From assembly GCA_963576735.1 (NCBI GenBank), contig OY755181.1, positions 5,580,001 to 5,644,000 of the forward strand: a DNA stretch of 64,000 nt, in the 5' to 3' direction. The notes beneath the pieces were generated by a model. It saw only the letters and a program-made list of their open reading frames with translations, was not told the origin of the DNA and searched no databases. Source of the DNA: Bedellia somnulentella (Eukaryota > Arthropoda > Insecta > Lepidoptera > Bedelliidae). This document shows positions 11,873-23,770 of this stretch, piece by piece (positions within the stretch are counted from its first letter, which is position 1; every line of letters starts with the position of its first letter). The position numbers and the translations under genes were made by a program.

Positions 11873-12117
11873 GCTGTGTAGTGTCGGCGTAGCATAGCAC
11901 TACCCCATTTCTTCCGGTGGGTGTTGTAAGAGGCGACTAACGGTATTGGGGCTTTTAAGGGATTTTACGGCGATGCGGTTGGAGACTCATCACCAACAAC
12001 CTTTATTCTACCATCTTTTCCCCACGCAACTTCCAAAAGTGGCTGAAGAATTTCTGATTCTCTAGCTCTGGTTACTCCTTCAAGGGATTCATAGCCGTGA
12101 GTATATGTATGTCTGTA
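11873..12117 (+). mobile_element. TATG-tailed retroposon copy
   Basis: Full length, subfamily A (CTTCCGGTGGG, CACCAACAACCTTTATT). Confidence 0.85.
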
Positions 12118-12486
12118 TTTGAAGTAAACAAACAGCAAACCCAATATTTCTAGGCCATAAATCACTTAACCTACTCTGTAGAACAATCAATGGTGCCATA
12201 TTTATACAAATATTAAATTGGAAGGTTGCGTAACCCATCGTGCCCAATATCAATATTATATCTAAATAGCTAATGCAAATATATTTTACTTATGCAATTG
12301 CTTCCCTATTTATTTCCAACGCAAGGGTTAAAGAAGAAGGAGTTAAAGGTTACTAAAGATTATTAGTAGTTTGTGAATAATATAATTGTAACTATCACCA
12401 AAGTATATTTTGTTTCTCTATCTTCTGCAAAGCCTACCATGATCAATGGTTTTGAAATTACTTAGAAATATAACTTGTAATTATTA

Positions 12487-12577
12487 ACCGCCAATTGTAA
12501 TTCTATTTAATAAATAATATGTATAAAATGTTTCTATCTGTGATGTACAATAAAGAGTTTTCTATTCTATTCTATAA
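12487..12577 (+). mobile_element. LINE 3'-end fragment with TATTC tail
   Basis: AACCGCCAATTGTAATTC...ATGTACAATAAAGAG...CTATTCTATTCTATAAC. Confidence 0.65.
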
Positions 12578-13588
12578 CATGCCACATTTTTTATATTAAG
12601 ATTGCATACAACTTCGAATATCCTAACACGAATTTATATATACAAGTAGATACTGTTTGCCAGCGTTGCTTCAAACCTATTAATATTGTATAATTTATTA
12701 TGCATTTAGTTTACACTTCTTCGCTATAAACCGATGAAAACGGAGAAGGTTGTCAATTTGACGCGAATTTAATTAATGCACAAATACAGACCTTTTCAAG
12801 TAACTGCAATGATAATTAAAACAAATCTTTTAAAACTCCTAGTGATAAAGTATCTAAATAATAAATGAAGAAACTTTTTAAAACAATTACTTAATAATGC
12901 AATCCACAAGGCCTCCATTTTGACGGTGCAATCGGTCACCACAGCAAACATATACGTACTTAAGTGAACTTGACATCGACCTACAGACCTACAGATCGGG
13001 TTCTCGTATTTTGTATATGGTATTTACATAAGTATGGTTATTAATCTGGCTGCTTGAGTGACATGCGTATAAGGATTTTATTTAAATTTCAATGGATGCG
13101 GCATTTTGAATCTTTTCACGATACTTTTTTGTTTTGTTATTAGCTGAATGAGAAATTAGATTGAAGCAAAAAGGTATTTAAAAGAAGGCGTAAATCGATT
13201 CTTTTATGTTTATAACTAACTTTTCCTTAAAGTTAACACTCTATTTCCAGATTTACTAAGCACGGATGAGATTTGTATTATTGTAAGACTGCATCTACAC
13301 CAAGATTAATACCCTAATAAAATAATGTAAAAAGCTTACATTTTGCTTTTTTATTATTTTGTAAACTTATATTTTATCGAATATTTAAAAAGTTATTAAC
13401 TAACAAAAATAAAGAATAAAATAGCATGCTATTGTTATAATGCACTTTAAAAAATTTCATATATTTTAAATCAAATTAATTTAATGCCGCATCTACAAGC
13501 CAACCGTTCACGTTATCGTAATGCACGCAGTGATCCATGGCTCAGGGACCAATGCTACGCGCATTGTAGTATTTTGGCAGACACCGAC
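12578..13588. other. Upstream region of gene 2
   Basis: AT-rich, no repeat recognised; likely contains gene 2 control sequence. Confidence 0.4.
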
Positions 13589-13594
13589 TATATA
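13589..13594 (+). promoter_or_regulatory. TATA box of cuticular gene 2
   Basis: TATATA lies 95 bp before the ATG at 13684, matching the promoter geometry of the sister genes. Transcription would start near 13620. Confidence 0.6.
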
Positions 13595-13683
13595 TACGGG
13601 AGCTTTTGGTCACTACGATATACCAACACAAGTTCTTCACTTGAACACATCTTCCAAAAGAAAAAAAACCAACTCAATTCAAA

Positions 13684-15216
13684 ATGAAATCCTTCGTAAG
13701 TGTTGTTTGCTTATTTTTAATAAGTATAGTATGGTTATAGGATAATATAATATTTTTTAAACCAATTTCGGGTTTGGTACAAAAACTCATCATGAACAAA
13801 ATTTGTCATAGTATTTTCTAAGATTTTCACGATTGCACATTATAATTAAAACAACTTTTGATTTTCGGATATTTCAACTTAAAATTTTGTGAAGGTAGTT
13901 AGTATTAATAATTTTATAGTACTGTATAATGTCAAATAACACCTCAGTCTTCCCGTGACCATGATAACTGAAAAGTTTTCGAAACGTCGGGCTTTAAAAA
14001 TAATGTAATAACACGCGATTAAAATATCCGAAAATCAAAAGTTGTTATAATTAAAATTTGTCTTCTTAATTTTAAAGGTTTATTTTAATTATACTATAAC
14101 ATAATGCAACTCTTCTTTGTTACTTTAACTTTGAAGTCTAGGTGACGTAGAATGAGTAAACTATACACCTAACAGCAAAAAGGAATACATGTAGAAGTTA
14201 ATATTGCTAATTTCAAACAAGCTTCTCTTCAGTATATAGTGTTAAATATTCTACAAAATGATCAACAATATAAGTTTTCTATCTTGAATTTAAAATGCAG
14301 CAGTGTGTGCAGGGTATTTCGTGTGTTGTAATAATTGTTCAAACTTAAGGTGCATTAAAAGTTGCAAAATAAAATGTCAGGTAAATTCATCAAGCAGTTA
14401 CACTTGAGATCATTTGAAGTCTAATTGACATAATTAGTGAGCATTTTTTGCATCAGAGAAATTAGTCTTGACGTTTTGTGCTAATCTTTCGAGTTTTATC
14501 TGCCTTACCAGACGTCGCTTACTTTTTTAAAGGACTTTTGTTGATTTCATCGTTTTGTGAAATTCACAAATTGCTCGTGTTTTTTTTTTTAGTATAAATG
14601 ATTATTGGATTAATGGATGCATCTAAATATCAATGAAATTAATGTTTTGGATATTGATACGAAAAGATAATCTTTACATAATTCATACGAATACATCACG
14701 TAATACTCTATTGCTACCATCGAATATTTTGCATTAGTTTACATCATACGAGTGATAGGTACTATTTTTGGATCAATAATTAATATTATATTTTTGTGTT
14801 TGCAGATTGCTTTCGCTGCTGTCTTGGCTTGCGCTGCCGCCGCCCCTGGACTATTAGTCGCCCACGAGGCCCCAGTGGTACACGCCGTACACGCTCCAGT
14901 GGTTCACGCTGCCGTCCCAGTCGTTGCTAGCAAGACTACCATCACCAAGAGCAGCCAAGTCGTTAACCACGGAACTCCAGTGGTACACGCTGTACACGCC
15001 GCACCGGTAGTACACGCGGTACACGCTGCTCCAGTGGTACACGCCGTACATGCTGCCCCAGTGGTACACACCGTACATGCCGCCCCAGTGGTACACGCAG
15101 TACACGCTGCCCCAGTCGTCATCAAGACCGCCCCATCAGCTGTCTCTCACTCCAGCTCAGTGGTCCACCACACTCCCATCGTCAAATCAGTTCCTTTGAT
15201 CGCTGTACACCACTAA
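13684..15216 (+). CDS. Cuticular protein-like gene 2, two exons (13684-13695, 14806-15216)
   Basis: Predicted secreted cuticle structural protein of 140 residues. Exon 1 is M-K-S-F followed by GTAAGT. Exon 2 starts after TTTGCAG in phase 0 and completes a signal peptide ending A-A-A-A-P-G. The mature chain has one K-T-T-I-T-K-S-S...N-H-G unit, as in gene 1. This is followed by five near-perfect 9-residue repeats P-V-V-H-A-V-H-A-A, a S-H-S-S-S-V-V-H-H segment shared with gene 5, and a terminal P-L-I-A-V-H-H. The second exon is clearly richer in G+C than its surroundings. Several long antisense frames here are by-products of the repeats. No AATAAA is close to the stop; TATAAA at 15253-15258 is a possible weak poly(A) signal. 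The 1.1-kb intron contains a MITE-like element at 13851-14045. Confidence 0.9.
13851..14045. mobile_element. MITE-like element in intron 1 of gene 2
   Basis: A 195-bp element with perfect 24-bp terminal inverted repeats (13851-13874 and 14022-14045; ends ACAACTTTTG...CAAAAGTTGT). It is flanked by the exact 10-bp direct repeat TATAATTAAA at 13841-13850 and 14046-14055. There is no coding capacity. Long TIRs with a 9-10 bp TSD fit a Mutator-like MITE better than hAT or mariner; the superfamily is inference. Confidence 0.8.
14977..15111 (+). repeat. Five 27-bp tandem coding repeats in cuticular gene 2
   Basis: Five in-frame 27-bp units each encode P-V-V-H-A-V-H-A-A with only a few substitutions, mostly at third codon positions. 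One unit has Thr for Ala. A partial sixth (P-V-V) follows. The near identity points to recent unequal exchange or slippage. Confidence 0.9.
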
Positions 15217-15785
15217 AAGTTGTGATCCCTTCTTATTGTACAAAGTTGTATATATAAATGTTTATATGTTGACTAATATATGTGTTTTTAAAAGATTTAA
15301 CGGTTTTTTTGTAATGGTTTTGAGAGCCTTGACACCTTAAGTATACAAGTTTATCATAATGTGAGAGTAATTTGAAAGCTAATCAGAATATATTGAGAAC
15401 TCAGCGACGAGAAATTTACTTGATTCACCACAAAGATAGTGATAATTAAAATATCAAAGGCAAACAAATGTCACCCTTATAAGGTGCTTTCAGATAACCG
15501 AGGGAGCCTCTATCTCTTTGTCTTTTTAAATAATATTTATTCCAAAAAACGCTTTACAAGTTTCTGCAAAGTAATTAGTAAAACCACAGATAATATAATA
15601 CTAGATTTGATTATCGCCTTTACGAAGATATCGCCACTATAAAATTAATTATTCCAAAAAGGTGTTGCGATGGATTGTGTTTACTTAAATCCGAATTAAA
15701 GCACAGTAACATTTTTCTTATATTTGTAGTTGAGCTCCTTCAAAAGTGTGAAAAACGAATAAAAATGACTGAAACAACATTTTGT
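15217..15785. other. Downstream of gene 2
   Basis: 3' flank; nothing else recognised. Confidence 0.4.
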
Positions 15786-16005
15786 CACGGCCATAAATTT
15801 CAAAAAGGGGTAGCCAGAGCTTCAGGACTTAAAACTCCTCAGCCGCATTTGGAAGTTGATAGGGGACAAGATGGTAGAAATAAAGTGTCGTTGGATATGA
15901 GTCCAAACCGCATCGCCCAAAAATCACACCCTCATACCCTTAGTCACCTCTTACGACACCCGTGGCTAGAAATGGTAGTGACATTCTAAACCGACACTAC
16001 ACGGC
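15786..16005 (-). mobile_element. TATG-tailed retroposon copy
   Basis: Subfamily C (GATAGGGGACAAGATGG, ACGACACCCGTGG); lacks the CATA tail. Confidence 0.8.
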
Positions 16006-16071
16006 ATTATGAGATAAATGCGGAAATATTATACACATATCAAGTCATCCCCAAACTAAGTAAGACTTGTA

Positions 16072-16252
16072 TTATGGGATACTAACTACGCTATTTATTA
16101 TTTAATATTATATAATAGACATATAAATAACACCCAAGACTAAGAAACAGTCATTTATGCTCATCATATAAATGTTGCTCTCAGCGGGGATCGAACCCGC
16201 AACCTGCTAGCTAGTCCTGGCTAGTCCCCTATCCACTCAGCCACGGCTGTCG
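16072..16252 (-). mobile_element. Second tRNA-headed SINE family, best copy
   Basis: Head read on the minus strand: CCGTGGCTGAGTGGATAGG (A box) and GCGGGTTCGATCCCCGC (B box), then GAGAGCAAC...CATAAATGACTG, TTAGTCTTGGGTGTTATTTA, ending TAGTATCCCATAAT. Confidence 0.75.
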
Positions 16253-16411
16253 TCTCTTTAAATCAAACTTTAGTTTTGTCCGTTCATTCATTTTTGAAGT
16301 TTTATTATTTAAGATGCAATTTTGTCTACCATTGACATAATTATTTTGTTGATATTTTTTTTCGGTAATTGAGTCATTTCACGAATAAAAAAAAAGTTTG
16401 CCAAAAAACTC

Positions 16412-16752
16412 AAACGTTTACAACCTATATCTACGAAGGAATGACAGAGGTAGTAATACTTCTGAACATCACATGATAATAATGTCACCTGCTGTTCAGA
16501 GTACCCACGTTTTGCTTTGAACAGCGTCCTCACGTAGAGATGAATACAAGCCATTTCCTACGACTACAATTTCACAGGACTAAGTACAACCGTAAGGCCA
16601 TATGGGTTTATTTACGATGATTTCCCTCATTATTAACCATGATAATTCAACCACACATTTAGGAAAGGCCTATTGGTTTAACAGACCCGAATCGGAATTT
16701 AAACTCGCGTCTCTTTGCTTGATAGGGTGTTCATCCCACTAAGATGTAACGA
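16412..16752 (-). mobile_element. tRNA-headed SINE, diverged full-length copy
   Basis: ACGTTTACAACC...AGTACCCACGTTTTGC...GATTTCCCTCATTATTAACC...GTTCATCCCACTAAG. Confidence 0.72.
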
Positions 16753-17145
16753 TTGTCAGATATTGTTTCCCAGTTTGCAAGTAAAGTATGAGTAGTATGA
16801 TGACTTTGAGAGTGAGTATTACACATGAGAAGTGAAGTCGATATGTTCAAATTATGCTCAATTAAAGGGCAAAATTAAAATCCAACGATAAGTTTTGATG
16901 GTCAAGTACAGAAAAAACAAGTATTTGTGTTTAAAAACAAATTTATACTAAGACCATATGTATCACTTTATCGATTAATAGATCTTATACCAAAGATCTC
17001 TAAACGAGTCCTTGTTACAACATGACATTTATTCAATTACCCAGCCACTCAATCAAGAAATGATTAATTGATTTCCTAGTACGAATACTTACTAATTGAC
17101 TACTACATGTTGAAAGGGAATATTTTACAGAACTAACATAAGTTA

Positions 17146-17200
17146 GCTTTTAGGGTTCCGTAGTCCAATTACAAACAACGAAACCCTTATAGATTCTTTA
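17146..17200 (+). repeat. AGGGTTCCGTA repeat fragment
   Basis: Left end only: TTTTAGGGTTCCGTAG...AACCCTTATAGATTC, matching 1243-1290. Confidence 0.7.
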
Positions 17201-17299
17201 ATCTTAAGTTACAATGATTTATAGTTTTTTCTTATTTTTATATTATTATTTTTACTACTTTGACTTTGCCCTAGTATTATAGTGTATATATTCAACTCA

Positions 17300-17490
17300 A
17301 ACTGTTCACGCCGTATGTCCACGAAGGTGTTGGCAGAGATACTAATACTTCTGAACATCACGTGCAATTGTCACCTGGTGTTCCGAGTACCCACGTTTCG
17401 CTTGGACCGTATACTCACGTGATAGGGGGAGGCTTATCGCCGTTTTTGTACGAATACACTGACACGTGATTAAAGCGGTGTTCTACCGAC
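17300..17490 (-). mobile_element. tRNA-headed SINE, internally deleted
   Basis: GTTCACGCCGTATGTCC to GAATACACTGACACGTG, then directly GCGGTGTTCTACC of the head. Confidence 0.78.
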
Positions 17491-17961
17491 CAGATCTTTA
17501 AAAAAACTGCAGTTTGAATTGAAATACATAGGACGGCATGAGACAGGTAATAAATGTAATATTAACTTTTTTGTTTTTTACAAAAGAACTTGCGTTCTAT
17601 AGATGATAGCTCGCAAGATTTTTTCCCAACAACATGAGTATCCTACGAAGGCATTGGGTAAAAAAATTTGACGTTCAAAAAATTTTAATTAATTTTATTT
17701 TAAAAAATAACTGTTGATATATATATTTTTACTTTCAGGGTAAAATGAGATGTCTTTTTATTACAAGACAAAAAAATAATTTAAATTTGTAAATTTAAGT
17801 CACTTTATCAGTTTCATAGGCATAAACAAATGGATCTTTAAGCATATTTAAAAAAGAAATATAAGTTAATTTGAGTTAACTTAATAAAAAAAACATTCAA
17901 CTATTTTAAACCTGAGGTATGTGTTTTTTCTGCAAATGTAATAACACTAATAACTAAGGAA

Positions 17962-18212
17962 TTGCTGTGGAGTGTCGGCTTAGAATAACACTACCCCATT
18001 TCTGCCGGTGGGTGTTCGTAAGAGGCGACTAACGGTATTGGGGCTTTTAAGGGTTTATTGGGCGATGCGGTTGGAGACCCATCACCAACATCCTTTATTT
18101 TGCCATCTTTTCCCCTCTCAACTTTCCAAAAGTGGCTGAGGAACTTCTAGTTCCTTAGCTCTGGCTACCCCTTCTAGGGATTTATAGCCGTGAGTATATG
18201 TATGTATGTAGG
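17962..18212 (+). mobile_element. TATG-tailed retroposon copy
   Basis: Full length, subfamily A, with the 11-bp target duplication TAACTAAGGAA at 17951-17961 and 18213-18223. Confidence 0.88.
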
Positions 18213-18540
18213 TAACTAAGGAACGTTCTTAAAACCTTAAAAATACTCTACCAAGTAGGTCAAAGCAATTAAGTTACATCGATGCAACTGGCTCCCATCC
18301 TTATAAGCACCATGTCATGTACACATTTCATTAAAAGCCTTGGCGATGTACAGATAATAATTGTTTATATATCAACACGTCGCGAGTCTGTGATTATCTT
18401 TATGGGTTATTGTAAACCTCTTTTGTGCTTTCGACATTCACAGGGTTGTATTGCTGAAAGTATTTTTAAACTAAGATGTAATGCAGATAAAAAAAAAACC
18501 ACTGACACAAATGACGCATTGTATTATATTTGTGCAAATC

Positions 18541-18737
18541 TTAGCCAGAGATAAGGAATTAGAAATTCCTCAGCCACTTTGGAAAGTTGAATGGGGATCA
18601 GGTGGTAGAATAAAGGTTGTTGGTGATGGGTCTCCAACCGCATCGCCCTAAAATCCCTTAAAAAGCCCCAATACCGTTAGTCGACTCTTACTTACACCCA
18701 CCGGAAGAAATGGGGTAGTGCTATTTTAAGCCACAGC
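18541..18737 (-). mobile_element. TATG-tailed retroposon, partial copy
   Basis: Begins at AGCCAGAGATAAGG, so the tail end is missing. Lies about 180 bp upstream of the gene 3 TATA box. Confidence 0.8.
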
Positions 18738-18918
18738 ACTAAGAATTCTTTTTATCGATATATTAATCAAAAACCAGCTTAAGGCTCTTTGCCATGCGAT
18801 GTAGTATACTAGTTTGTAATGTAAGCGCTCATAAAGTTATCTAACCAAAAATGCGGAGTTTCAACTTGTATTTGGTTGCAAATGTCCAGAGAAAAATACC
18901 AAAAATGCCTAACGACCA

Positions 18919-18925
18919 TATAAAA
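18919..18925 (+). promoter_or_regulatory. TATA box of cuticular gene 3
   Basis: TATAAAA is 95 bp before the ATG at 19014. An initiator-like ATCAAGT at 18941 sits downstream at a plausible distance. Confidence 0.7.
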
Positions 18926-19013
18926 CCGCCAAGAAAATCTATCAAGTTGTATTCGGACACTGGCTTTAGAGTCAATTTGTACTTATATTAATTTAGATAT
19001 ATAAAAAATCAAC

Positions 19014-21198
19014 ATGCGTTCTTTGGTAAGTATTTTTAATTCTATTTATCTGTAATAATATTTAAATATATATATATATATATAATAAAATCTTGTAAGA
19101 AAAAGTACATACATACATATACTCACGGCTATAAATCCCTTAACGGGGTAGCCAGAGCTTTGGAATGAAAAATTCCTCAGCCACTTTTGGAAGTTGATTG
19201 GGGAAAAGATGGTAATAACAAATGTTTTTGGTGACGGGTCTCCAACCACATCGCCCAAAAATCACTTAATAAGCCCCTATACCCTTAGTCGCCTCTTACG
19301 ATCACCCACGGGTAGAAATGGGGTAGTGTTATTCTAAGCCGACACTACACGGCTACACGGCTACACGCTAAGAAAAAGTGAACAAAGTAATTTCATTGCC
19401 GTAAAACTCAAACGTTAAAATTCACACCTACAGCGCAATAGGAGAAATATATTGCATTTGTATTGAGCATATCGATGATGATATTACTGAGGTTTGGTGA
19501 AGTATTGGTAGCTATATAGTAAAGCTCCGACTTCCCCGACAACATTTTTGTGGTTAACTCTTGTTGAGCCATACCATATATAATCATTTTTCTACTAGAA
19601 AACTTTGTTACTTTTCGTTATTCCAGATACTTAAATAGCATCCCACGTACCTTACATAAAAGTGAATAACAATCTGCGAAAGTTTTGAGCGCTGCATAAG
19701 TAATAAAAGCGATACGTTGATAGTATGGTTATGATCCATACAAATACATTGATTGGTTGCGAAATGTATTAATTATTTTATTTAGTTGCATACTATTTAA
19801 ATCCGTTCGCTTTAAATTTTGTTCTTATTTTCGCATCTACAAAGATGAGTAGGCGGCAAAGTTAGAACAGTTTTCATGAAAATAGGTTCTATTCAAAATG
19901 TCTACTCTCTTTTACGATCATTATTTTTTTATCTGAATATATTTAACCCTTTTAGTACATCGTAAAGGTAACAGAGTAATAAATAAAATAACTTTCAAAT
20001 TTTTGTAGATTATATACTTAACAACCCAAATAAATAAGTCTGGAAAGTCCAAGCCTTACGATATACTACATAATCAAAGCTCCAAAATATCAGCTATACT
20101 AAATACTATACTCTTATAGTACTATATTATATTATATTATTTTATATTTTAACATTATATTATAATTATTATAATAATTTTAGTCAGTTATTTCTCTCCT
20201 GCACTGTCCCTAGTTAGTATTATACTGTACTGTACACTGTCTGTCGGTCTGTCTGTAACTAGTTATTAACGCTTTAATGTTATTGATATGTTTTCTTATG
20301 TATTATGAGTTTTTGTCAGTACTGCGTGTTTAATTGGTGGTATTATTTTACTTTATAACAAAATTTAATGTAATGGCAAATTATATAAATAGACAAGTGG
20401 TTTGAAAAAATATATAAGAAAGAATGCTTAATGATGGTTAATAAATAAAAATAACTAAATAAATAAAATAAAAATAATAAAATTAACTTATAGTTCTCTC
20501 TTTTATTGGTTGTCCTCTTTTTTTGTGTAACTTTTAGTTTATAAACATACTTTTTAAGAAGCTGAAATGATTGTGAGCCAACTTTATAGGTTTAGCAAAA
20601 TACTTATCCTAAGTTTACAGGGCTTTGCTTTTTTAATAGGGAGTATGAAACTCAACTTTTTGTACCCTTTTTCAATAATTTATTATTATCATTATTATTA
20701 TAAGGGGAATGAACTTAAAAATTCCCAATGCCCTTAATCGATTCTTACGATTTGCACGTAAAGAATCAATACTACACAACTAAAGAAATAAAACTAATAA
20801 TAATAAAATAAATTATGGTTTTACTCTGCATCACGCATTATTACATAAAAATCCTACTCTTCCCAGGCGTAAATATGAAAAACGTGTTTTAACTTATATC
20901 TTAAATTGTGTTTTTTTTTCAGGTAATAATATTCGCTGTCTTAGCCAGTGCACTCAGCGCCCCAGCACCTGCTCCTGTTTACGCCCCCTTAGTTTATCCT
21001 CCTTCAGTCTACCATTCACCAATTTACCATCCCCCGGTCTACCGGGTAGCTCATCCCCCCGTGGCTGTGTCCCATGTGAGCACACTATTCAATACAGCAC
21101 CAGTGTTGCCAGCCTACAGAACAATTCTCCCCGCACCATACGTACAAGCTCCCGTGGTACCGGCTGCCCCAGTGTTGCCACCTCCAACATTCTTGTAA
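19014..21198 (+). CDS. Cuticular protein-like gene 3, Pro/Tyr-rich, two exons (19014-19025, 20923-21198)
   Basis: Predicted secreted protein of 95 residues. Exon 1 is M-R-S-L with a GTAAGT donor. Exon 2 follows a long pyrimidine tract and CAG, in phase 0, giving a signal peptide M-R-S-L-V-I-I-F-A-V-L-A-S-A-L-S-A then P-A-P-A-P. It departs from its neighbours: the mature chain is dominated by Pro, Tyr, Ala and Val (repeated Y-x-P-P and V-Y-x-P) rather than His-Val. It keeps a V-A-V-S-H motif like genes 2 and 5 but lacks the K-T-T-I-T-K unit and the terminal V-H-H. ATTAAA at 21368-21373 is a likely poly(A) signal. The 1.9-kb intron hosts a TATG-tailed retroposon at 19107-19354. A structural extracellular (cuticle or eggshell-like) role is inferred from composition and cluster position. 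Confidence 0.85.
19107..19354 (-). mobile_element. TATG-tailed retroposon in intron 1 of gene 3
   Basis: Full length, subfamily B. The 11-bp duplication TAAGAAAAAGT is at 19096-19106 and 19369-19379. Three repeated CTACACGG units sit at the 5' end before the duplication. Confidence 0.88.
19380..20699. other. Distal part of intron 1 of gene 3
   Basis: AT-rich low-complexity sequence, including (TATAT)n/(TTATA)n runs at 20100-20180 and A-rich runs near 20440-20490. Confidence 0.6.
20700..20790 (-). mobile_element. TATG-tailed retroposon, degraded fragment
   Basis: AATGCCCTTAATCGATTCTTACG...AATACTACACAAC resembles the 5' part of the family. Confidence 0.45.
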
Positions 21199-21530
21199 TC
21201 CTGAGTTTGAAATCTGCGGTTCGCTGATGACCAAAGCTTTTGTATAACTTTGATAATTTTCTTGTTTTATGCCTAATTTATCTTTACACATGGGTAAACA
21301 TGTCTATCGCTTGTCTTGTTTAGATGCCTATTGTATTTTATTGAATGAAACTTGTAAATAATGGTTCATTAAAGCATTGTTTGAAAAAAGAAACGTTTTT
21401 ATTTTTTCAAATGTTTTATTCCTGTACTGGTGATGCAATTAGGTAGATTGACGATTTTGAAGATGAGTAAAACCTTTCTTAGGAATGGTATAAAAATTCT
21501 AGGCCTTATACACTTCTGGTAACATGGATA

Positions 21531-21795
21531 CATACATACATACATACATATACTCACAGATATATTTATATCCCTAGGATTTCCCTAGAAAGGGTAGCCA
21601 GACCTAAGGAATTAGAAACGCCTCAGCCACTTTTGGAAAATTGAGTGGGGAAAAGATGGTTAAATAAAGGTTGTTGGTGATGGGTCTTCAACCGCATCGC
21701 CCAAAAATCCCTTAAACGCCCCAATAACGCTCACCTCTAACGTTCACCCACCGGAAGAAATGGGGTAGTGCTATTCTAAGCCGACACTACACAGC
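21531..21795 (-). mobile_element. TATG-tailed retroposon just downstream of gene 3
   Basis: Full length, subfamily A, target duplication AACATGGATA at 21521-21530 and 21796-21805. Confidence 0.87.
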
Positions 21796-22097
21796 AACAT
21801 GGATATCGTACATATTTCACTTATTTAAAAAAACGTCAATCTACATCGCACCCCCGGGGCCGATATTGGAGCGTAATAATATCTATAAGGATGATAGAAA
21901 TATGAGTTTATAGGAAACGAATTTGGTGATATCAATATTATATCATGAAAGAAAGTGTAACCACCAGAAGTATATACCAGATATTTTTCATCATTGGTTC
22001 ATTTAACGAAATGGAAAATGATGAGGAAGGTCATAGTTAGGGAGTCCCATTATATTGACTAGGGATTAAAGTAATTTGGTTCACAAAATAAACGTTC

Positions 22098-22455
22098 ACA
22101 TAACATAAACGTTCACGCCGCTTATCCCCGAAGGGGTTGGCAGAGGTACTAATACTTATGTACAATGGGACAGCGCCACCTAGTGTCTAAAGTGGGTACC
22201 CACGTTTTGCTTAGACAGTATACTCACGTGATAGGGGGCAGGTCTATCGCCATTTTGTACGAATACACCGTCACATGACTAAGTACAACTCAGCTATGTG
22301 GGTTTCCTCACGATATTTCCCTCACCGTTAACAACCATGATAAATTACCACCCATATGTCTTTCGAAAAAACAAATTGGTGTAGGCCCGACCCGGGATTT
22401 GAACACTAGTCGTCTGCACGATAACCGGTTTTCTACCCATTGAGCTATCACGGTT
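22098..22455 (-). mobile_element. tRNA-headed SINE, full length
   Basis: ACATAACATAAACGTTCACGCC at the 3' end through to CATTGAGCTATCACGG at the head. Confidence 0.88.
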
Positions 22456-22734
22456 GCATAATATAATGGGCAGAAAGGTTACTTCGACGCGATGCTGGAT
22501 ATATAAAATTTGGTAACTAAGTTATGTCATTTTAAAATTTGAAATGAACATGTACACAAAATTTTATAAACTTTCAAGCGACCGACGACGGCGTCAGTTT
22601 TGCACAGATAGCAGTTGCATGTGTCACTCATTAGTAACATTCAGAGCATTCCAGATTTACTTTTAATCCTGAAGTTCTGGCTCTCTTATTTCGGCTTTCC
22701 ATGAATAAATAAACATAAAACAATATATCTCTCT

Positions 22735-22876
22735 ATACTATTACTGGCGGTAGAAAAACATTCTTTATTTTACAATCTTTTCTCACTCATCTTTCCAATA
22801 TGTTTGAGGAGTTTCTAATACTGTAGCTCTGGATATCCCGTTTTGGGATTTATAGCCGTAATTATGAGTATGTATT
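22735..22876 (+). mobile_element. TATG-tailed retroposon, degraded
   Basis: TTTATTTTACAATCTTTTC...GTAGCTCTGGATATCCCG...TATAGCCG; 3' half only. Confidence 0.6.
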
Positions 22877-23177
22877 TAATATAACAACAAATACATGCGT
22901 TATTCCGGACCTTGCCTAGGCAACTAACTAAACAATAATAATTAATGTACATGTACAATACAAAAAAAGTATCAATGAAATGCGAGACTTGTAAGTTGTA
23001 AGACAAGCTACCAAATGAGGCTGTAGTCGCGCTGGTAATTGATCACATGATTCGCTGGACACCACCTTGGTCTGACACTGGCTTCTTTTTAAAGGACAAC
23101 TTATTTACGTTGGGGAAAGTTATAGAGTTCCAAAAAATTGGAATGGTTACATATAATATTTAGAATTTTATTTTTTA

Positions 23178-23424
23178 CGTACATACATATACTCACGGCT
23201 ATAAATCCCTTAACGGGGTAGCCAGAGCTTTGGAATGATAAATTCCTCAGCCACTTTCGGAAGTTGATTGGGGAAAAGATGATAATAATAAACGTTTTTG
23301 GTGACGGGTCTCCAACCACATCGCCCAAAAATCACTTAAAAAGCCCCTATACCCTTAGTCGCCTCTTACGATCACCCAAGGGTAGAAATGGGGTAGTGTT
23401 ATTCCAAGCCGACACTACACGGCA
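23178..23424 (-). mobile_element. TATG-tailed retroposon copy
   Basis: Full length, subfamily B, target duplication TTATTTTTTA at 23168-23177 and 23425-23434. Confidence 0.86.
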
Positions 23425-23618
23425 TTATTTTTTAAGGATATTAAATGCCTCAGACAAAATATTTTTAAAATATGGCTTTAAAATTGATTTATTATTCCTT
23501 TTCAACAAATTGTTTATTGAGAGATGAGCTTTCAATTGTAGTTTAGTCTGAAACTTCAGCTCCAGTCACCATTTCTAATTTTGTGGTGGCAAGAAAACAA
23601 TAAATAATTACTTGATTA

Positions 23619-23760
23619 TCGGTGGCCTAGTTGATAGGTCGACAGCTTATAGGTTTCAAATTCACGGGTTCGATCCCGATGGGTGCAGTATTTGTATGAT
23701 AAATATAAATGGTTGCTCTTAAAGCTTTGTACATTTTGATATGATTGTTATATTTTATGT
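23619..23760 (+). mobile_element. Second tRNA-headed SINE family
   Basis: GGTGGCCTAGTTGATAGGTC and ACGGGTTCGATCCCGATGGG, then ATGATAAATATAAATGG. Confidence 0.68.
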
Positions 23761-23770
23761 CATTGAGATT

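Noticed and set aside
14854..15125. Long antisense frames over the second exon of gene 2
   Set aside because: By-products of the 27-bp repeats; no signal peptide or support, and the sense strand encodes a clear secreted protein.
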